Position numbers and translations under genes: made by a program. The notes beneath the pieces are model-generated. The model saw nothing but the letters and a program-made list of their open reading frames with translations, was not told the origin of the DNA and made no database searches. DNA of 64,000 nucleotides from NCBI RefSeq assembly GCF_001662875.1, contig NZ_JPVZ01000010.1:62001-126000 (forward strand), in the 5' to 3' direction. This DNA comes from Thalassospira tepidiphila MCCC 1A03514. GTDB taxonomy: Bacteria; Pseudomonadota; Alphaproteobacteria; Rhodospirillales; Thalassospiraceae. Positions 9,558 through 18,593 of this stretch are shown one piece after another (the stretch's first letter is position 1; each line of letters begins with the position of its first letter).

Positions 9558-10556
9558 GTGTTTTCAATTCCGAAAAAAACCGACAGTTTAAAGCTCACCA
9601 CCCTCCTTGCCGCAATCGGCATGGTCGGCATGGCATCCACCCCGGCCGCAGCGGCAGATGACTGCATCGCACGCGGCGATCTTGACCCGATGTATTGCGA
9701 CATGGACGGCGACCTTGTTGCCGATGCCCCGCCCGCAGACCAGCAGGTCGATCCGGACACCCTTGTCTTTGCATATACCCCGGTCGAAGACCCGGCGGTT
9801 TATGCCGACATCTGGGACCCGTTCCTGCAGCATCTTGAAGAAGTCACCGGCAAGGACGTTCACTTCTTTGCCGTTCAGTCGAACTCGGCAGAAGTCGAAG
9901 CCATGCGTTCAGGCCGCCTGCACGTTGCCGGCTTCTCGACCGGTCCGACACCGTTTGCCGTCAACCTTGCCGGTGCAGTTCCGTTTGCGCTGATGGGTGC
10001 GGATGATGGCCGCTTTGGTTACACGCTTCAGCTCTACACCCGTGTAGACAGCGGCATCGATACCCCGGCCGACCTTAAGGGCAAACGCGTTGCTCATACC
10101 TCGCCGACCTCGAACTCGGGCAACCTTGCACCGCGTGCACTGCTTCCGGGTCAGGGCATCGTTCCGGAACAGGATTACGAAGTTGTCTATTCCGGTTCGC
10201 ACGATCAGTCGATCCTGGGCGTTGTCGCCGGTGACTATGACGCAGCCCCGGTCGCGTCCGAAGTTGTCGAACGTATGGCCCAGCGCGATCTCTATGATCC
10301 GAACGAAGTCAAAATCATCTATGAAAGCAAGCCTTTCCCGACCACTTCGTTCAACTACGCCTACAACCTGAAGCCGGAACTGGTCGAAAAGATCAAGGAA
10401 GCCTTCTTTACCTTTGACATGAAGGGCACCGCCCTTGGTGAAGAATTCAAGGGTGTGTCGAAGTTCCTGCCGATCACCTATCAGGAAGACTGGGCGGTTA
10501 TCCGCGAAATTCAGGCTGCCAACGGCGTGAAATACACCCCGGACAACCTGAAGTAA
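9558..10556 (+). CDS. phnD: PhnD-like periplasmic phosphonate/phosphate-ester-binding protein
   Basis: The 332-residue protein has a signal peptide (cleavage after TPAAAA, near 34). The body matches phosphonate/phosphite-type binding proteins: VFAYTPVEDPAVYADIWDPFLQHLEE, then VAGFSTGPTPFAVN, DLKGKRVAHTSPTSNSGNLAPR and VYSGSHDQSILGVVAGDYDAAPVA, the ligand-contacting segments. It delivers its ligand to PhnC/PhnE1/PhnE2 encoded next. No phosphonate-degrading gene is nearby; instead glpD ends the operon, so the ligand may be a glycerol phosphate. The insert between the signal peptide and the first strand (DDCIARGDLDPMYCDMDGD) has two cysteines that may pair. Confidence 0.9.
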   Translation: MFSIPKKTDSLKLTTLLAAIGMVGMASTPAAAADDCIARGDLDPMYCDMDGDLVADAPPADQQVDPDTLVFAYTPVEDPAVYADIWDPFLQHLEEVTGKDVHFFAVQSNSAEVEAMRSGRLHVAGFSTGPTPFAVNLAGAVPFALMGADDGRFGYTLQLYTRVDSGIDTPADLKGKRVAHTSPTSNSGNLAPRALLPGQGIVPEQDYEVVYSGSHDQSILGVVAGDYDAAPVASEVVERMAQRDLYDPNEVKIIYESKPFPTTSFNYAYNLKPELVEKIKEAFFTFDMKGTALGEEFKGVSKFLPITYQEDWAVIREIQAANGVKYTPDNLK

Positions 10557-10586
10557 TTCCTGATTTTCCAATCGATCCGAACTTTG

Positions 10587-10610
10587 CAGGGCCTGCCTTG
10601 GCAGGCCCTG
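10587..10610 (+). terminator. Hairpin between phnD and phnC (attenuator-like)
   Basis: A perfect 10-bp GC-rich stem (10587-10596 with 10601-10610) with a CTTG loop lies in the 82-base gap between phnD and phnC and has no T-run. As after dppA, it sits right behind the binding-protein gene, where it could protect that message or reduce read-through. Confidence 0.6.
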
Positions 10611-10638
10611 TGCCACCCATTTCATTCGGGGTAACGCA

Positions 10639-11436
10639 ATGCTGCGTATCAAAGAACTTGTAAAACGCTATGGCGAAGAAAAGGCAGTGTTGAAGAACCT
10701 GAACCTTGAAGTGCCGGGCGAAAGTGTTGTTTCCATCATCGGCGCATCAGGTGCGGGCAAAAGTACCCTGCTGCGTTGTATCAACCGCCTTGTCGAACCG
10801 TCTTCGGGCTCAATCGAACTCAATGGCACGGAACTGACCAAGCTTGAAGGCAAGGCGCTGCGTCTGGCACGCCGTCGAATCGGCATGGTGTTTCAGGGCT
10901 TCAACCTGATCGACCGTTTGACAGTGATGGAAAACGTGCAATCCGGGCGCCTTGGCTATCTTCCGGCATGGCGCGCGGTCACGCGCAAATATCCGCAGGA
11001 AGACATTGATCGCGCCTTTCATTTGATGGAACGCGTCGGGATCGCCCATTATGCCGACAAACGTGCCGACGAACTTTCCGGCGGCGAACGCCAGCGTGTC
11101 GGTGTGGTCCGCGCCCTGATGCAGGAACCTGAAATCCTGCTGGCCGATGAACCGACCGCATCGCTTGATCCGAAAACATCGCGTCAGATCATGGAACTGC
11201 TGCGCGCGCTCGCATCCGAGCTGCACCTGCCGGTTCTGATCAACATCCATAACGTCAACGAAGCCAAGGAATATACCCAGCGGATCGTTGGCATGCGCTT
11301 TGGCCGCATCATTTTCGATGGCGAGCCGGTCGACCTGACCAATGACGCCATGGACGATATCTATGCCGGTGTGCCCGCCGAAGAACGCGGCGATGCCGAA
11401 AGCAGCACCCACCTGCGCGAGGTCGCCGCACGATGA
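10639..11436 (+). CDS. phnC: PhnC-like ABC transporter ATPase
   Basis: The 265-residue ATPase has Walker A GASGAGKST (35-43), signature LSGGERQR and Walker B ILLADEPTASLD in the usual order. The overall sequence and the HLPVLINIHNVNEAKEYTQRIVGMRFGRIIFDGEP tail are those of the phosphonate-importer ATPase PhnC. Its stop overlaps the phnE1 start by four bases (ATGA). It powers uptake of the PhnD ligand. Confidence 0.93.
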   Translation: MLRIKELVKRYGEEKAVLKNLNLEVPGESVVSIIGASGAGKSTLLRCINRLVEPSSGSIELNGTELTKLEGKALRLARRRIGMVFQGFNLIDRLTVMENVQSGRLGYLPAWRAVTRKYPQEDIDRAFHLMERVGIAHYADKRADELSGGERQRVGVVRALMQEPEILLADEPTASLDPKTSRQIMELLRALASELHLPVLINIHNVNEAKEYTQRIVGMRFGRIIFDGEPVDLTNDAMDDIYAGVPAEERGDAESSTHLREVAAR

Positions 11437-12239
11437 GCAGCACCGTTCAAAAAACGGGCCGCACATGGAAGAAGCCCCCCTTTATTGCCAACCCGATGTT
11501 GCGCTGGGGACTTCTGATTGCTGTTGTTGCCTATGTCTGGTGGGCCATCACAACCCTGCCATTCGACTGGGAGCGCATCCAGGACGGTGTCCCGCGTGCG
11601 ATCCGCATCTTCAAGGGCGCCTTCCCGCCAAGCTTCATCCGTGGCGAGTTGCTGTTTGACGGCTTCATGGAAAGCATCAAGATCGCCATTGTCTCGACCC
11701 TGCTCGGTCTGGCACTCAGCGTTCCGATTGCCTTTGCATCGGCGTCAAACATCGCCCCGAAATGGCTTTATACCATCGGGCGTGGCGTGATCATTGTTGC
11801 CCGTTCTTTCCACCCGGTCATTGTCGCCATCCTGTTTGTCAAAGCGGTCGGCTTTGGCCCGCTGGCAGGTATTCTGACGCTGACGGTCTATTCCATCGGT
11901 TTCGTTGCCAAAATGCTGGCCGAACGGATTGAGGAAATCGACTGGGGTCAGGTCGAGGCGATCCGTGCTGCTGGCGGGGCGACATTTGTCACTCTTCTGT
12001 ATGCCGTGATCCCGCAAATCATGCCCCGTCAGATCGGTCTTTCGATCTATCAGCTTGATAGCAACCTGCGCGCATCTGCCATTGTTGGCATCGTTGGTGC
12101 GGGCGGTATCGGATCGACCCTTCTTAATGCCTTTGGGCGTTACGACTATGACTTTGCGCTGGCGATTACCCTTTGCATCATCGGTGTGATCCTTGTCAGC
12201 GAGGCCATCAGCGGCCGGATCAGGAGGAACCTATGGTAG
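11433..12239 (+). CDS. phnE: PhnE-like ABC transporter permease 1
   Basis: The 268-residue membrane protein is of the PhnE type. It has an N-terminal helix (LRWGLLIAVVAYVWWAIT), a FIRGELLFDGFMESIKIAIVSTLLGLALSVPIAFASA segment, and an EAA loop (EEIDWGQVEAIRAAGGATFVTLLYAVIPQIMP). It is coupled to phnC by an ATGA overlap and to the second permease by a 7-base overlap. Two different PhnE permeases would form a heterodimeric channel. Confidence 0.92.
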   Translation: MSSTVQKTGRTWKKPPFIANPMLRWGLLIAVVAYVWWAITTLPFDWERIQDGVPRAIRIFKGAFPPSFIRGELLFDGFMESIKIAIVSTLLGLALSVPIAFASASNIAPKWLYTIGRGVIIVARSFHPVIVAILFVKAVGFGPLAGILTLTVYSIGFVAKMLAERIEEIDWGQVEAIRAAGGATFVTLLYAVIPQIMPRQIGLSIYQLDSNLRASAIVGIVGAGGIGSTLLNAFGRYDYDFALAITLCIIGVILVSEAISGRIRRNLW

Positions 12240-13057
12240 CCACCACCCAACCTACCGGACCGGAAGCAATCGCCAACCGCGAATGGTCCCGCTACACCAC
12301 CAAGGAACGCTGGCGGCGTTATGGCCTGACCGCACTGGTCGCGCTGGCTGTCGTCTGGTCCTTATCGACGATCAACATCATCTGGCCGTGGCTTTGGGAT
12401 GCGCCGGAACAGATGGGCGATCTGTTTGCCCGCATGTTCCCGCCATCGCTTGAAGGCTGGCAGGAAATCGGCTGGACGCTTTTGGAAACCGTCAATATCG
12501 CAACCATTGCGACCTTCTTTGCCGTGTTCCTGTCCCTGCCGATTGCACTGATCGCAGCCCAGAACACCACGCCGAACCGTTTCACGCTCTGGCTTGGCCG
12601 GTTCATTCTGGTGTCGTCGCGTTCGGTCAACACCATCATCTGGGCGCTGCTGTTTGTGGCTGTGTTCGGACCGGGTGTTTTGGCCGGTATTCTGGCGATC
12701 ATTTTCCGGTCGCTTGGCTTCCTTGGCAAACTGCTGGGCGAAGCGATCGAGGAAATCGACCGTGCCCCGATCGAGGCACTGGAATCTGTGGGCGCATCGC
12801 GTTTCAAGATTCTGGTCTATGGCGTCATTCCGCAAGTCATGCCGACCTTCTTTGCCGTGTCCATTCTCCGCTGGGACATCAACCTGCGTGAAAGTACGGT
12901 TCTGGGTCTGGTCGGGGCTGGCGGGATCGGCATCATCCTTCAGGGGGCGATTGATACCTTTGCATGGCAAACGGTTGCCACGATCCTTCTGGCAATCATT
13001 GGTCTGGTCATTATTGGCGAAGCCATTTCAGCTTACCTGCGTAAAAAGGTGATCTAA
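12233..13057 (+). CDS. phnE: PhnE-like ABC transporter permease 2
   Basis: The start is the ATG at 12233, with AGGAGG at 12222-12227, inside the end of phnE1; a longer frame from 12173 lacks such a site. The 274-residue membrane protein carries the EAA loop (EEIDRAPIEALESVGASRFKILVYGVIPQVMP) and a GLVGAGGIGIILQGAID segment conserved in PhnE. It is the second half of the permease. The glpD-like gene starts one base after its stop. Confidence 0.92.
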   Translation: MVATTQPTGPEAIANREWSRYTTKERWRRYGLTALVALAVVWSLSTINIIWPWLWDAPEQMGDLFARMFPPSLEGWQEIGWTLLETVNIATIATFFAVFLSLPIALIAAQNTTPNRFTLWLGRFILVSSRSVNTIIWALLFVAVFGPGVLAGILAIIFRSLGFLGKLLGEAIEEIDRAPIEALESVGASRFKILVYGVIPQVMPTFFAVSILRWDINLRESTVLGLVGAGGIGIILQGAIDTFAWQTVATILLAIIGLVIIGEAISAYLRKKVI

Positions 13058-13058
13058 C

Positions 13059-14579
13059 GTGACCGAAACTTACGACCTTCTGGTCGTTGGCGGCGGCATC
13101 AACGGGGCTGGTATTGCCCGTGATGCCGCCGGTCGCGGGCTTTCTGTTCTTTTGGTCGAACAGCGCGACCTTGCCTCGGCCACCTCTTCTTCCTCGACCA
13201 AACTCATCCATGGCGGTCTTCGATATCTTGAACATTACGAGTTCCGTCTGGTGCGCGAAGCACTTCAGGAACGCGAAGTTCTGTTGGCTGCTGCCCCACA
13301 TATCATCTGGCCTTTGACATTCGTTCTGCCCCATCACCGGGGCCTGCGTCCGAAATGGATGCTGCGTGCCGGATTGTTTCTTTATGACCATCTGGCAAAA
13401 CGCAAACGTCTGCCTGGATCACGTGCCGTCTCGTTTAATGGCACGCCGGAAGGCCAACCGTTGAAATCTGATTACGCGGGCGGTTTTTCCTATTCCGATT
13501 GCTGGGTCGATGATGCCAGGCTTGTGGTCCTGAACGCACAGGATGCACAGGCCCGTGGGGCTGATATCCGAACCCGCACCAGATGTGCGTCACTGGTGCG
13601 TCATCACGATCACTGGAATGCCGAACTGATCGGGCCTGATGGTACCCCCCAATCGGTCAGCGCCAAGTCCGTGGTCAACGCCGCAGGCCCGTGGGTTACC
13701 GAAATGGTTGAAAATGCCGGACTTGGCAAGAAGGCCGCCGGTCTTCGACTGGTCAAGGGCAGCCACATTGTGGTTGCGCGCATTCATGACCATGATCATT
13801 GCTATATCTTCCAGAATGGCGATGGGCGCATTGCCTTTGCCATCCCCTATCAGCAGGACTACACCCTGATCGGCACCACCGACGTTACCTATAACGGCGA
13901 TCCGGCACAGGTCAAAATCAGCGATCAGGAAGTCGACTATCTGCTGGATCTGGTGAATGGCTATCTGGACAAACCACTCAACCGCAAGGACGTGGTTTGG
14001 GATTATTCCGGCGTGCGACCGCTTTATGATGACAAGAACGACAATGCGTCGGCGGTAACCCGCGACTACGTGTTCGATCTTGATACCGGCGATAGCGGAA
14101 GTTCGGCCCCGATCCTGTCGATCTATGGCGGTAAGATCACCACTTATCGCAAGCTTGCCGAACATGCGATGCAGAAACTGGCTCCGGTTCTGAGCAACGA
14201 TGCCAAGGACTGGACGGCAAATGCCATCCTTCCCGGTGGCGACATGCCAGACGGCGATTTTGATGCATTCCTTGCCAAGGCCAAGGCAACCTATGACTGG
14301 TTGCCACGCGCATTGCTGTATCGGCTGGTGCGAAGCTACGGCACGGCGATCAGCAAGATCATTGGCACGGCGACGTCACTTGGTGATCTGGGCACAGAAG
14401 TCGCGCCGAACCTTTACGAAGCTGAACTCAAGTACCTGATGGCCAATGAATGGGCGTGTCGCGCAGAAGATGTTCTGTGGCGCCGGACAAAGCTTGGCCT
14501 CGGGATGCAGCCTGATCAGGTCGATGCCATCGAAAAATGGTTTGCCGCCCAAACCCGGCTTGATCGGGCTGCGCAGTAA
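13059..14579 (+). CDS. glpD: FAD-dependent glycerol-3-phosphate dehydrogenase
   Basis: The 506-residue flavoprotein has a Rossmann FAD motif (GGGINGAG, residues 11-18) and the GlpD segments STKLIHGGLRYLEHYEF, GLRLVKGSH and LSIYGGKITTYRKLAEHAMQKL. GlpD oxidises sn-glycerol-3-phosphate to dihydroxyacetone phosphate and passes electrons to quinone at the inner membrane. It starts with GTG one base after phnE2 and ends the phnDCEE operon. This placement, with a divergent DeoR/GlpR-type regulator, is the main reason to suspect that the PhnD-type transporter carries glycerol-3-phosphate or a precursor. A terminator follows. Confidence 0.93.
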   Translation: MTETYDLLVVGGGINGAGIARDAAGRGLSVLLVEQRDLASATSSSSTKLIHGGLRYLEHYEFRLVREALQEREVLLAAAPHIIWPLTFVLPHHRGLRPKWMLRAGLFLYDHLAKRKRLPGSRAVSFNGTPEGQPLKSDYAGGFSYSDCWVDDARLVVLNAQDAQARGADIRTRTRCASLVRHHDHWNAELIGPDGTPQSVSAKSVVNAAGPWVTEMVENAGLGKKAAGLRLVKGSHIVVARIHDHDHCYIFQNGDGRIAFAIPYQQDYTLIGTTDVTYNGDPAQVKISDQEVDYLLDLVNGYLDKPLNRKDVVWDYSGVRPLYDDKNDNASAVTRDYVFDLDTGDSGSSAPILSIYGGKITTYRKLAEHAMQKLAPVLSNDAKDWTANAILPGGDMPDGDFDAFLAKAKATYDWLPRALLYRLVRSYGTAISKIIGTATSLGDLGTEVAPNLYEAELKYLMANEWACRAEDVLWRRTKLGLGMQPDQVDAIEKWFAAQTRLDRAAQ

Positions 14580-14613
14580 CCTTCAAAACGAGCAACCTGC
14601 AAACATCAAAAAA

Positions 14614-14639
14614 GGGCAGTGAAATCACTGCCCTTTTTT
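14614..14639. terminator. Bidirectional terminator between glpD and gshA
   Basis: A 9-bp stem GGGCAGTGA (14614-14622)/TCACTGCCC (14625-14633) is flanked by A-runs on the left and six T on the right. It can end glpD on the plus strand and gshA on the minus strand. Confidence 0.9.
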
Positions 14640-14657
14640 ATTGCGTATTCGTTGGCC

Positions 14658-16028
14658 TTAATAGGCGTATTCCTTGAACAACGGATCGACCGAGCCGTTC
14701 CATTCGGTTTCGTACTTATCAAGGAATTCCTCAGCCAGAGTGCGGCCGCTTTGTGCCACATCATCAAGGCTATCAAGGAAATGGCCTTCATCGTCGCCGT
14801 AGCTGTCCATGCGGCCACGGTTCTTAAGACCCTGACGGGAAATCGCCAGAACGTCTTTTGACAGATCCTGAACCGTGCCGTTTTTGAAAGGCGTGGCAAG
14901 GGCGGTGCGTGGAACATCGTTGCGAAGCGCTTCGCGCTCAGCAACCGACAGGTCCTTGACCAGATCCCATGCAGCATCAAGGGCGGCGTCATCATACAGC
15001 AAACCAACCCAAAGGGCCGGCAGCGCACAGATGCGTTTCCACGGGCCACCATCAGCACCGCGCATTTCAAGGAACTTCTTAAGACGCACTTCCGGGAACG
15101 CCGTGGTCATGTGATCAGACCAGTCATTCATGGTCGGGCGTTCACCCGGCAAAACATCAAGTTTGCCATCCATGAAATCACGGAACGACTTGCCTGCTGC
15201 ATCAATGTATTTACCGTCGCGATAAACGAAATACATCGGCACATCGAGCATGTAGTCGACATAGCGTTCAAAGCCAAAACCGTCCTCGAACACGAACGGC
15301 AACATGCCACAACGATCCGGGTCGGTATCGGTCCAGACGTTTGATCGTGCCGACAAGAAGCCGCTTGGCTTGCCATCAACAAACGGCGACGCCGCAAACA
15401 GGGCGGTTGCCACCGGCTGAAGCGCCAAAGAGGTCCGGAATTTCTTGACCATGTCGGCTTCGGAACTGAAATCCAGATTGACCTGAATGGTCGAGGTCCT
15501 GAGCATCATGTCCAGACCGAGGTTTCCGACCTTGGGCATGTAATTTTTCATGATCTCGTAGCGGCCCTTGGGCATCCACGGGATGTCTTCACGTTTCCAT
15601 TTCGGATTATGGCCGACACCCAGCATATCAATGCCAAGCCCGTCGCAAATCTCGCGAACTTCATGAAGATGCGTATGCACTTCACCACAGGTCTGGTGAA
15701 TGTTCTTAAGCGGCGCACCTGAAAGTTCGATCTGACCACCCGGCTCGAGCGAGACGGAACATTTGTCCTTGGTCAGTGCAATGACATTGCCGTTCTCAAT
15801 GATCGGCTCCCAGTCATAATGTTCGGCCAGGGCATTGAGCAGCATTTTGACCCCGCGTTCCCCTTCATAAGGGATGGGACGAAGATCATCGCGGGTGAAG
15901 GCGAATTTTTCGTGTTCAGTGCCGATGGCCCAGTCTTTTTTTGGCGTACAGCCGGACTCGAACCATTCGACAAGCTGGCGCCGGCTTTCAATTACCGGGC
16001 TGTCACCAGTGGAGGCGCTGACAGTCAT
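14658..16028 (-). CDS. gshA: Glutamate-cysteine ligase, plant/proteobacterial type
   Basis: The 456-residue enzyme runs from the ATG at 16028, which has a GGAAG site. It makes gamma-glutamylcysteine from glutamate, cysteine and ATP, the first step of glutathione synthesis. The sequence ([54 protein letters not shown]) is of the plant/alphaproteobacterial GshA class rather than the E. coli class. It is followed on the minus strand by a terminator and lies 11 bases downstream of rsmE, so the two are probably co-transcribed. Confidence 0.95.
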   Translation of the reverse strand: MTVSASTGDSPVIESRRQLVEWFESGCTPKKDWAIGTEHEKFAFTRDDLRPIPYEGERGVKMLLNALAEHYDWEPIIENGNVIALTKDKCSVSLEPGGQIELSGAPLKNIHQTCGEVHTHLHEVREICDGLGIDMLGVGHNPKWKREDIPWMPKGRYEIMKNYMPKVGNLGLDMMLRTSTIQVNLDFSSEADMVKKFRTSLALQPVATALFAASPFVDGKPSGFLSARSNVWTDTDPDRCGMLPFVFEDGFGFERYVDYMLDVPMYFVYRDGKYIDAAGKSFRDFMDGKLDVLPGERPTMNDWSDHMTTAFPEVRLKKFLEMRGADGGPWKRICALPALWVGLLYDDAALDAAWDLVKDLSVAEREALRNDVPRTALATPFKNGTVQDLSKDVLAISRQGLKNRGRMDSYGDDEGHFLDSLDDVAQSGRTLAEEFLDKYETEWNGSVDPLFKEYAY

Positions 16029-16039
16029 AAGGGCTTCCC

Positions 16040-16840
16040 CTAATCTCTCGCAACGGGTCGGTGCGACCAATCGCCGATACGATCCTGAAATACGGTCAAA
16101 GCTGCAATTGCGGCCGTTTCGGCACGCAGAATACGCGGACCGAGGCTTACAGGCGTTGCAAAAGGCTGTTTGCGGATACGTTCAAGTTCGTCGGCGCTAA
16201 AGCCGCCCTCGGGTCCAATCACGATTGCATGGTTAACAACATTGGTATTGTCGATAAACGAGCCAGCGCCCTTTGCCAATAGCTGACTTAGCACTTCACC
16301 AATTGGTGACCCCGATCCTGTTTCATCACAAAACAGCAGATGGTTATTTTCCGGCAGATTTGCGACCCAGTCCAAAAGACGCACAGGTTCGCAAACCTCA
16401 GGCACAGTCAGGCGTTCACACTGTTCGGCCGCCTCAACAACCTGTGCCTGCAAACGATCAAGGCGGACCTTGTCGGTGATGCCATGTTGGGTGATGACCG
16501 GTTGCAAACTTTGAACGCCCAACTCAACCGCCTTTTCAATCAGGAAATCAAGTCGTTGCTTTTTGATCGGTGCAAAAACAAGAGTCGGACCAACTTCATT
16601 GCCCTGCGTGCGCAATTGGCGTTCCGCGGTGACGCTGCCCTTCTTTTTGCGAAGTTCGCTGATCGTGCCCAGCCACTCCCCGTCAAGGCCATTAAAAATT
16701 TTTACCGGTGTTCCGGGCTTGAGGCGCATGACATGTTCGAGGTAATGAGACTGTTCGGGAGCAAGTTCGATTTCACTATCAGCCGTGATAGGATCCCGAA
16801 CGAAAAGGCGTTGGCGGGCGCGCGTGGCATCAGCAGTCAT
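16040..16840 (-). CDS. rsmE: 16S rRNA (uracil-1498-N3)-methyltransferase RsmE
   Basis: The 266-residue SPOUT-family methyltransferase runs from the ATG at 16840, preceded by GGGGA. It has the N-terminal PUA-like domain (RLFVRDPI ... [13 protein letters not shown]) and the C-terminal SPOUT knot with [15 protein letters not shown] and [17 protein letters not shown], the SAM-binding region. It methylates U1498 of 16S rRNA. It is divergent from ubiA and upstream of gshA on the same strand. Confidence 0.95.
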   Translation of the reverse strand: MTADATRARQRLFVRDPITADSEIELAPEQSHYLEHVMRLKPGTPVKIFNGLDGEWLGTISELRKKKGSVTAERQLRTQGNEVGPTLVFAPIKKQRLDFLIEKAVELGVQSLQPVITQHGITDKVRLDRLQAQVVEAAEQCERLTVPEVCEPVRLLDWVANLPENNHLLFCDETGSGSPIGEVLSQLLAKGAGSFIDNTNVVNHAIVIGPEGGFSADELERIRKQPFATPVSLGPRILRAETAAIAALTVFQDRIGDWSHRPVARD

Positions 16841-16900
16841 AAAGGTCCCCAAAGCCGTTTTACGGCATCTTGAAATGGTTTTTTATCAGATAGGCCAATT

Positions 16901-17854
16901 ATGACACAGGTCAACCAGCCAATACAGACCAGCAAGAACGATATGCCACAGGATGGCTGGATCGATCGTTTCATGCCCGAAGCTGTCCGGCCCTATCTGA
17001 AACTGCTGCGCCTTGATCGTCCGATTGGCACCTGGCTTTTGCTTTTGCCCTGCTGGTGGTCCACCGCCATGGCAGGCGGGTTAACCGATGCCGTCACCAC
17101 CAAACAGATCGTCATCATGATGGCCCTGTTCGGGGTGGGCGCCGTGATCATGCGCGGGGCCGGTTGCGTGATCAATGATCTGGCCGACCGCAATTTTGAC
17201 GGCAAGGTCGAACGCACCACCACCCGCCCGCTCCCCAGTGGTCAGGTCAAGGTATGGCAGGCTTTGCTGTTCCTCGGCTTCATGATGTTGCTGGGACTTG
17301 GCATTCTGGTGCAATTCCGCATCGAGGCGATCATCGTCGGCATCTGTTCGATCCCGATCATCATCACCTATCCGTTCATGAAGCGGATCACCTATTGGCC
17401 GCAGGCCTGCCTTGGCCTTGCATTTAACTGGGGCGCGCTGGTCGGTTGGGCGGCTGTGACCGGCACGGTCGAACCGGCCGCCATTGCCATGTATGCGGCC
17501 GGCTTTTTCTGGACGCTTGGCTATGACACCATCTATGCCCATCAGGACAAGGATGATGATGCCAAGATCGGCCTGAAATCCCTCGCCCTCCGTCTGGGCG
17601 ATGCGACGCCGAAATGGGCCAAGGGGTTCTATACCATGACCACGCTTTTGCTGGGCGTTTCGGGCATGCTGGCCGGTTTGCACTGGTCCTATTTTGTCTT
17701 GCTGGGGTTGGCGGGCATTCACCTTGGCTGGCAGGTTGCCACCGTCAAGCTTGATAATGCGGCCAATTGCCTGAAGCGGTTTAAATCCAACCGCGATTAC
17801 GGATTACTGGTACTTGCTGCCATCGTGCTTTCGCACCTGATTGCGAACGCATAA
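16901..17854 (+). CDS. ubiA: 4-hydroxybenzoate polyprenyltransferase UbiA
   Basis: The 317-residue multi-helix membrane enzyme has the two Asp-rich prenyl-diphosphate/Mg motifs of UbiA: NDLADRNFD (residues 92-100) and DTIYAHQDKDDD (about 205-216). It joins the polyprenyl tail to 4-hydroxybenzoate in ubiquinone synthesis. ubiD, the decarboxylase for the same pathway, lies 2.1 kb away on the same strand. The next gene, a methyltransferase, begins 31 bases downstream. Confidence 0.95.
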   Translation: MTQVNQPIQTSKNDMPQDGWIDRFMPEAVRPYLKLLRLDRPIGTWLLLLPCWWSTAMAGGLTDAVTTKQIVIMMALFGVGAVIMRGAGCVINDLADRNFDGKVERTTTRPLPSGQVKVWQALLFLGFMMLLGLGILVQFRIEAIIVGICSIPIIITYPFMKRITYWPQACLGLAFNWGALVGWAAVTGTVEPAAIAMYAAGFFWTLGYDTIYAHQDKDDDAKIGLKSLALRLGDATPKWAKGFYTMTTLLLGVSGMLAGLHWSYFVLLGLAGIHLGWQVATVKLDNAANCLKRFKSNRDYGLLVLAAIVLSHLIANA

Positions 17855-17885
17855 CCCGATACCCCCTTTTCAAGGTAAACCGCCA

Positions 17886-18593
17886 ATGAGCGAGAATGTC
17901 TTCGCCGATGCACTGGTGCCCGATGTCGATGATCCGCAATTTGCCGATCTGATCGAAACATTCACCGTACCGGCCCGCGTGCCACTGGCGCCGGAAATCG
18001 AGATGTATCTGGCGACCCACATCACCCCGCTTTGGCAGGCGACCGAGGATATTCTGGGTGTGCTTGATATCCCACCACCCTATTGGGCCTTTGCCTGGCC
18101 GGGTGGGCAGGCAATCACGCGCTATATCCTTGATCACCCGGAACTGGTACGCGGCAAGCGGGTGCTTGATTTCGCCTGTGGTGGCGGCATGCAGGCGATT
18201 GCCTGCGTCCGTTCTGATGCCGCAGAAATCCTTGCCAATGACATCGACCCGGTGGCGATTACCGCTACAAGGCTGAATGCCAAACACAATGGTGCTGAAG
18301 TCCCGACGACGACCGAAAATCTGGTTGGCACATCGGCCCCGCAAAAGCGCTGGGATGTGATTTTTGCCGGCGACGTCTGTTATCAGCAGGATATGGCAAA
18401 TGCCGTTTTGCAGTGGCTGATGGCCGAAGCGCGCCTTGGCACCAAGGTCATCCTGGCCGACCCCGGCCGGACCTATGCGCCGACGCACAATATCGACGAG
18501 CTTGAAACCTATGACGTACCTGTCGATGTCGCGGTCGAAGATACCGACACCAAGTTCACCCGCATCTGGCAGCTTTTGCCGGACCGTGATTAA
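17886..18593 (+). CDS. Class I SAM methyltransferase, ETF-beta lysine methyltransferase-like
   Basis: The start is set at the ATG at 17886; the longer frame runs into the ubiA end. The 235-residue protein has a PPPYWAFAWPGGQAITRYILDHPEL segment and a glycine-rich SAM motif VLDFACGGGMQAIA, followed by ANDIDPVA. This combination is typical of the METTL20/ETF-beta lysine methyltransferase group found in alphaproteobacteria. The substrate would be the electron-transfer flavoprotein beta subunit, but a ribosomal-protein substrate is possible. It probably shares the ubiA transcript. Confidence 0.83.
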   Translation: MSENVFADALVPDVDDPQFADLIETFTVPARVPLAPEIEMYLATHITPLWQATEDILGVLDIPPPYWAFAWPGGQAITRYILDHPELVRGKRVLDFACGGGMQAIACVRSDAAEILANDIDPVAITATRLNAKHNGAEVPTTTENLVGTSAPQKRWDVIFAGDVCYQQDMANAVLQWLMAEARLGTKVILADPGRTYAPTHNIDELETYDVPVDVAVEDTDTKFTRIWQLLPDRD

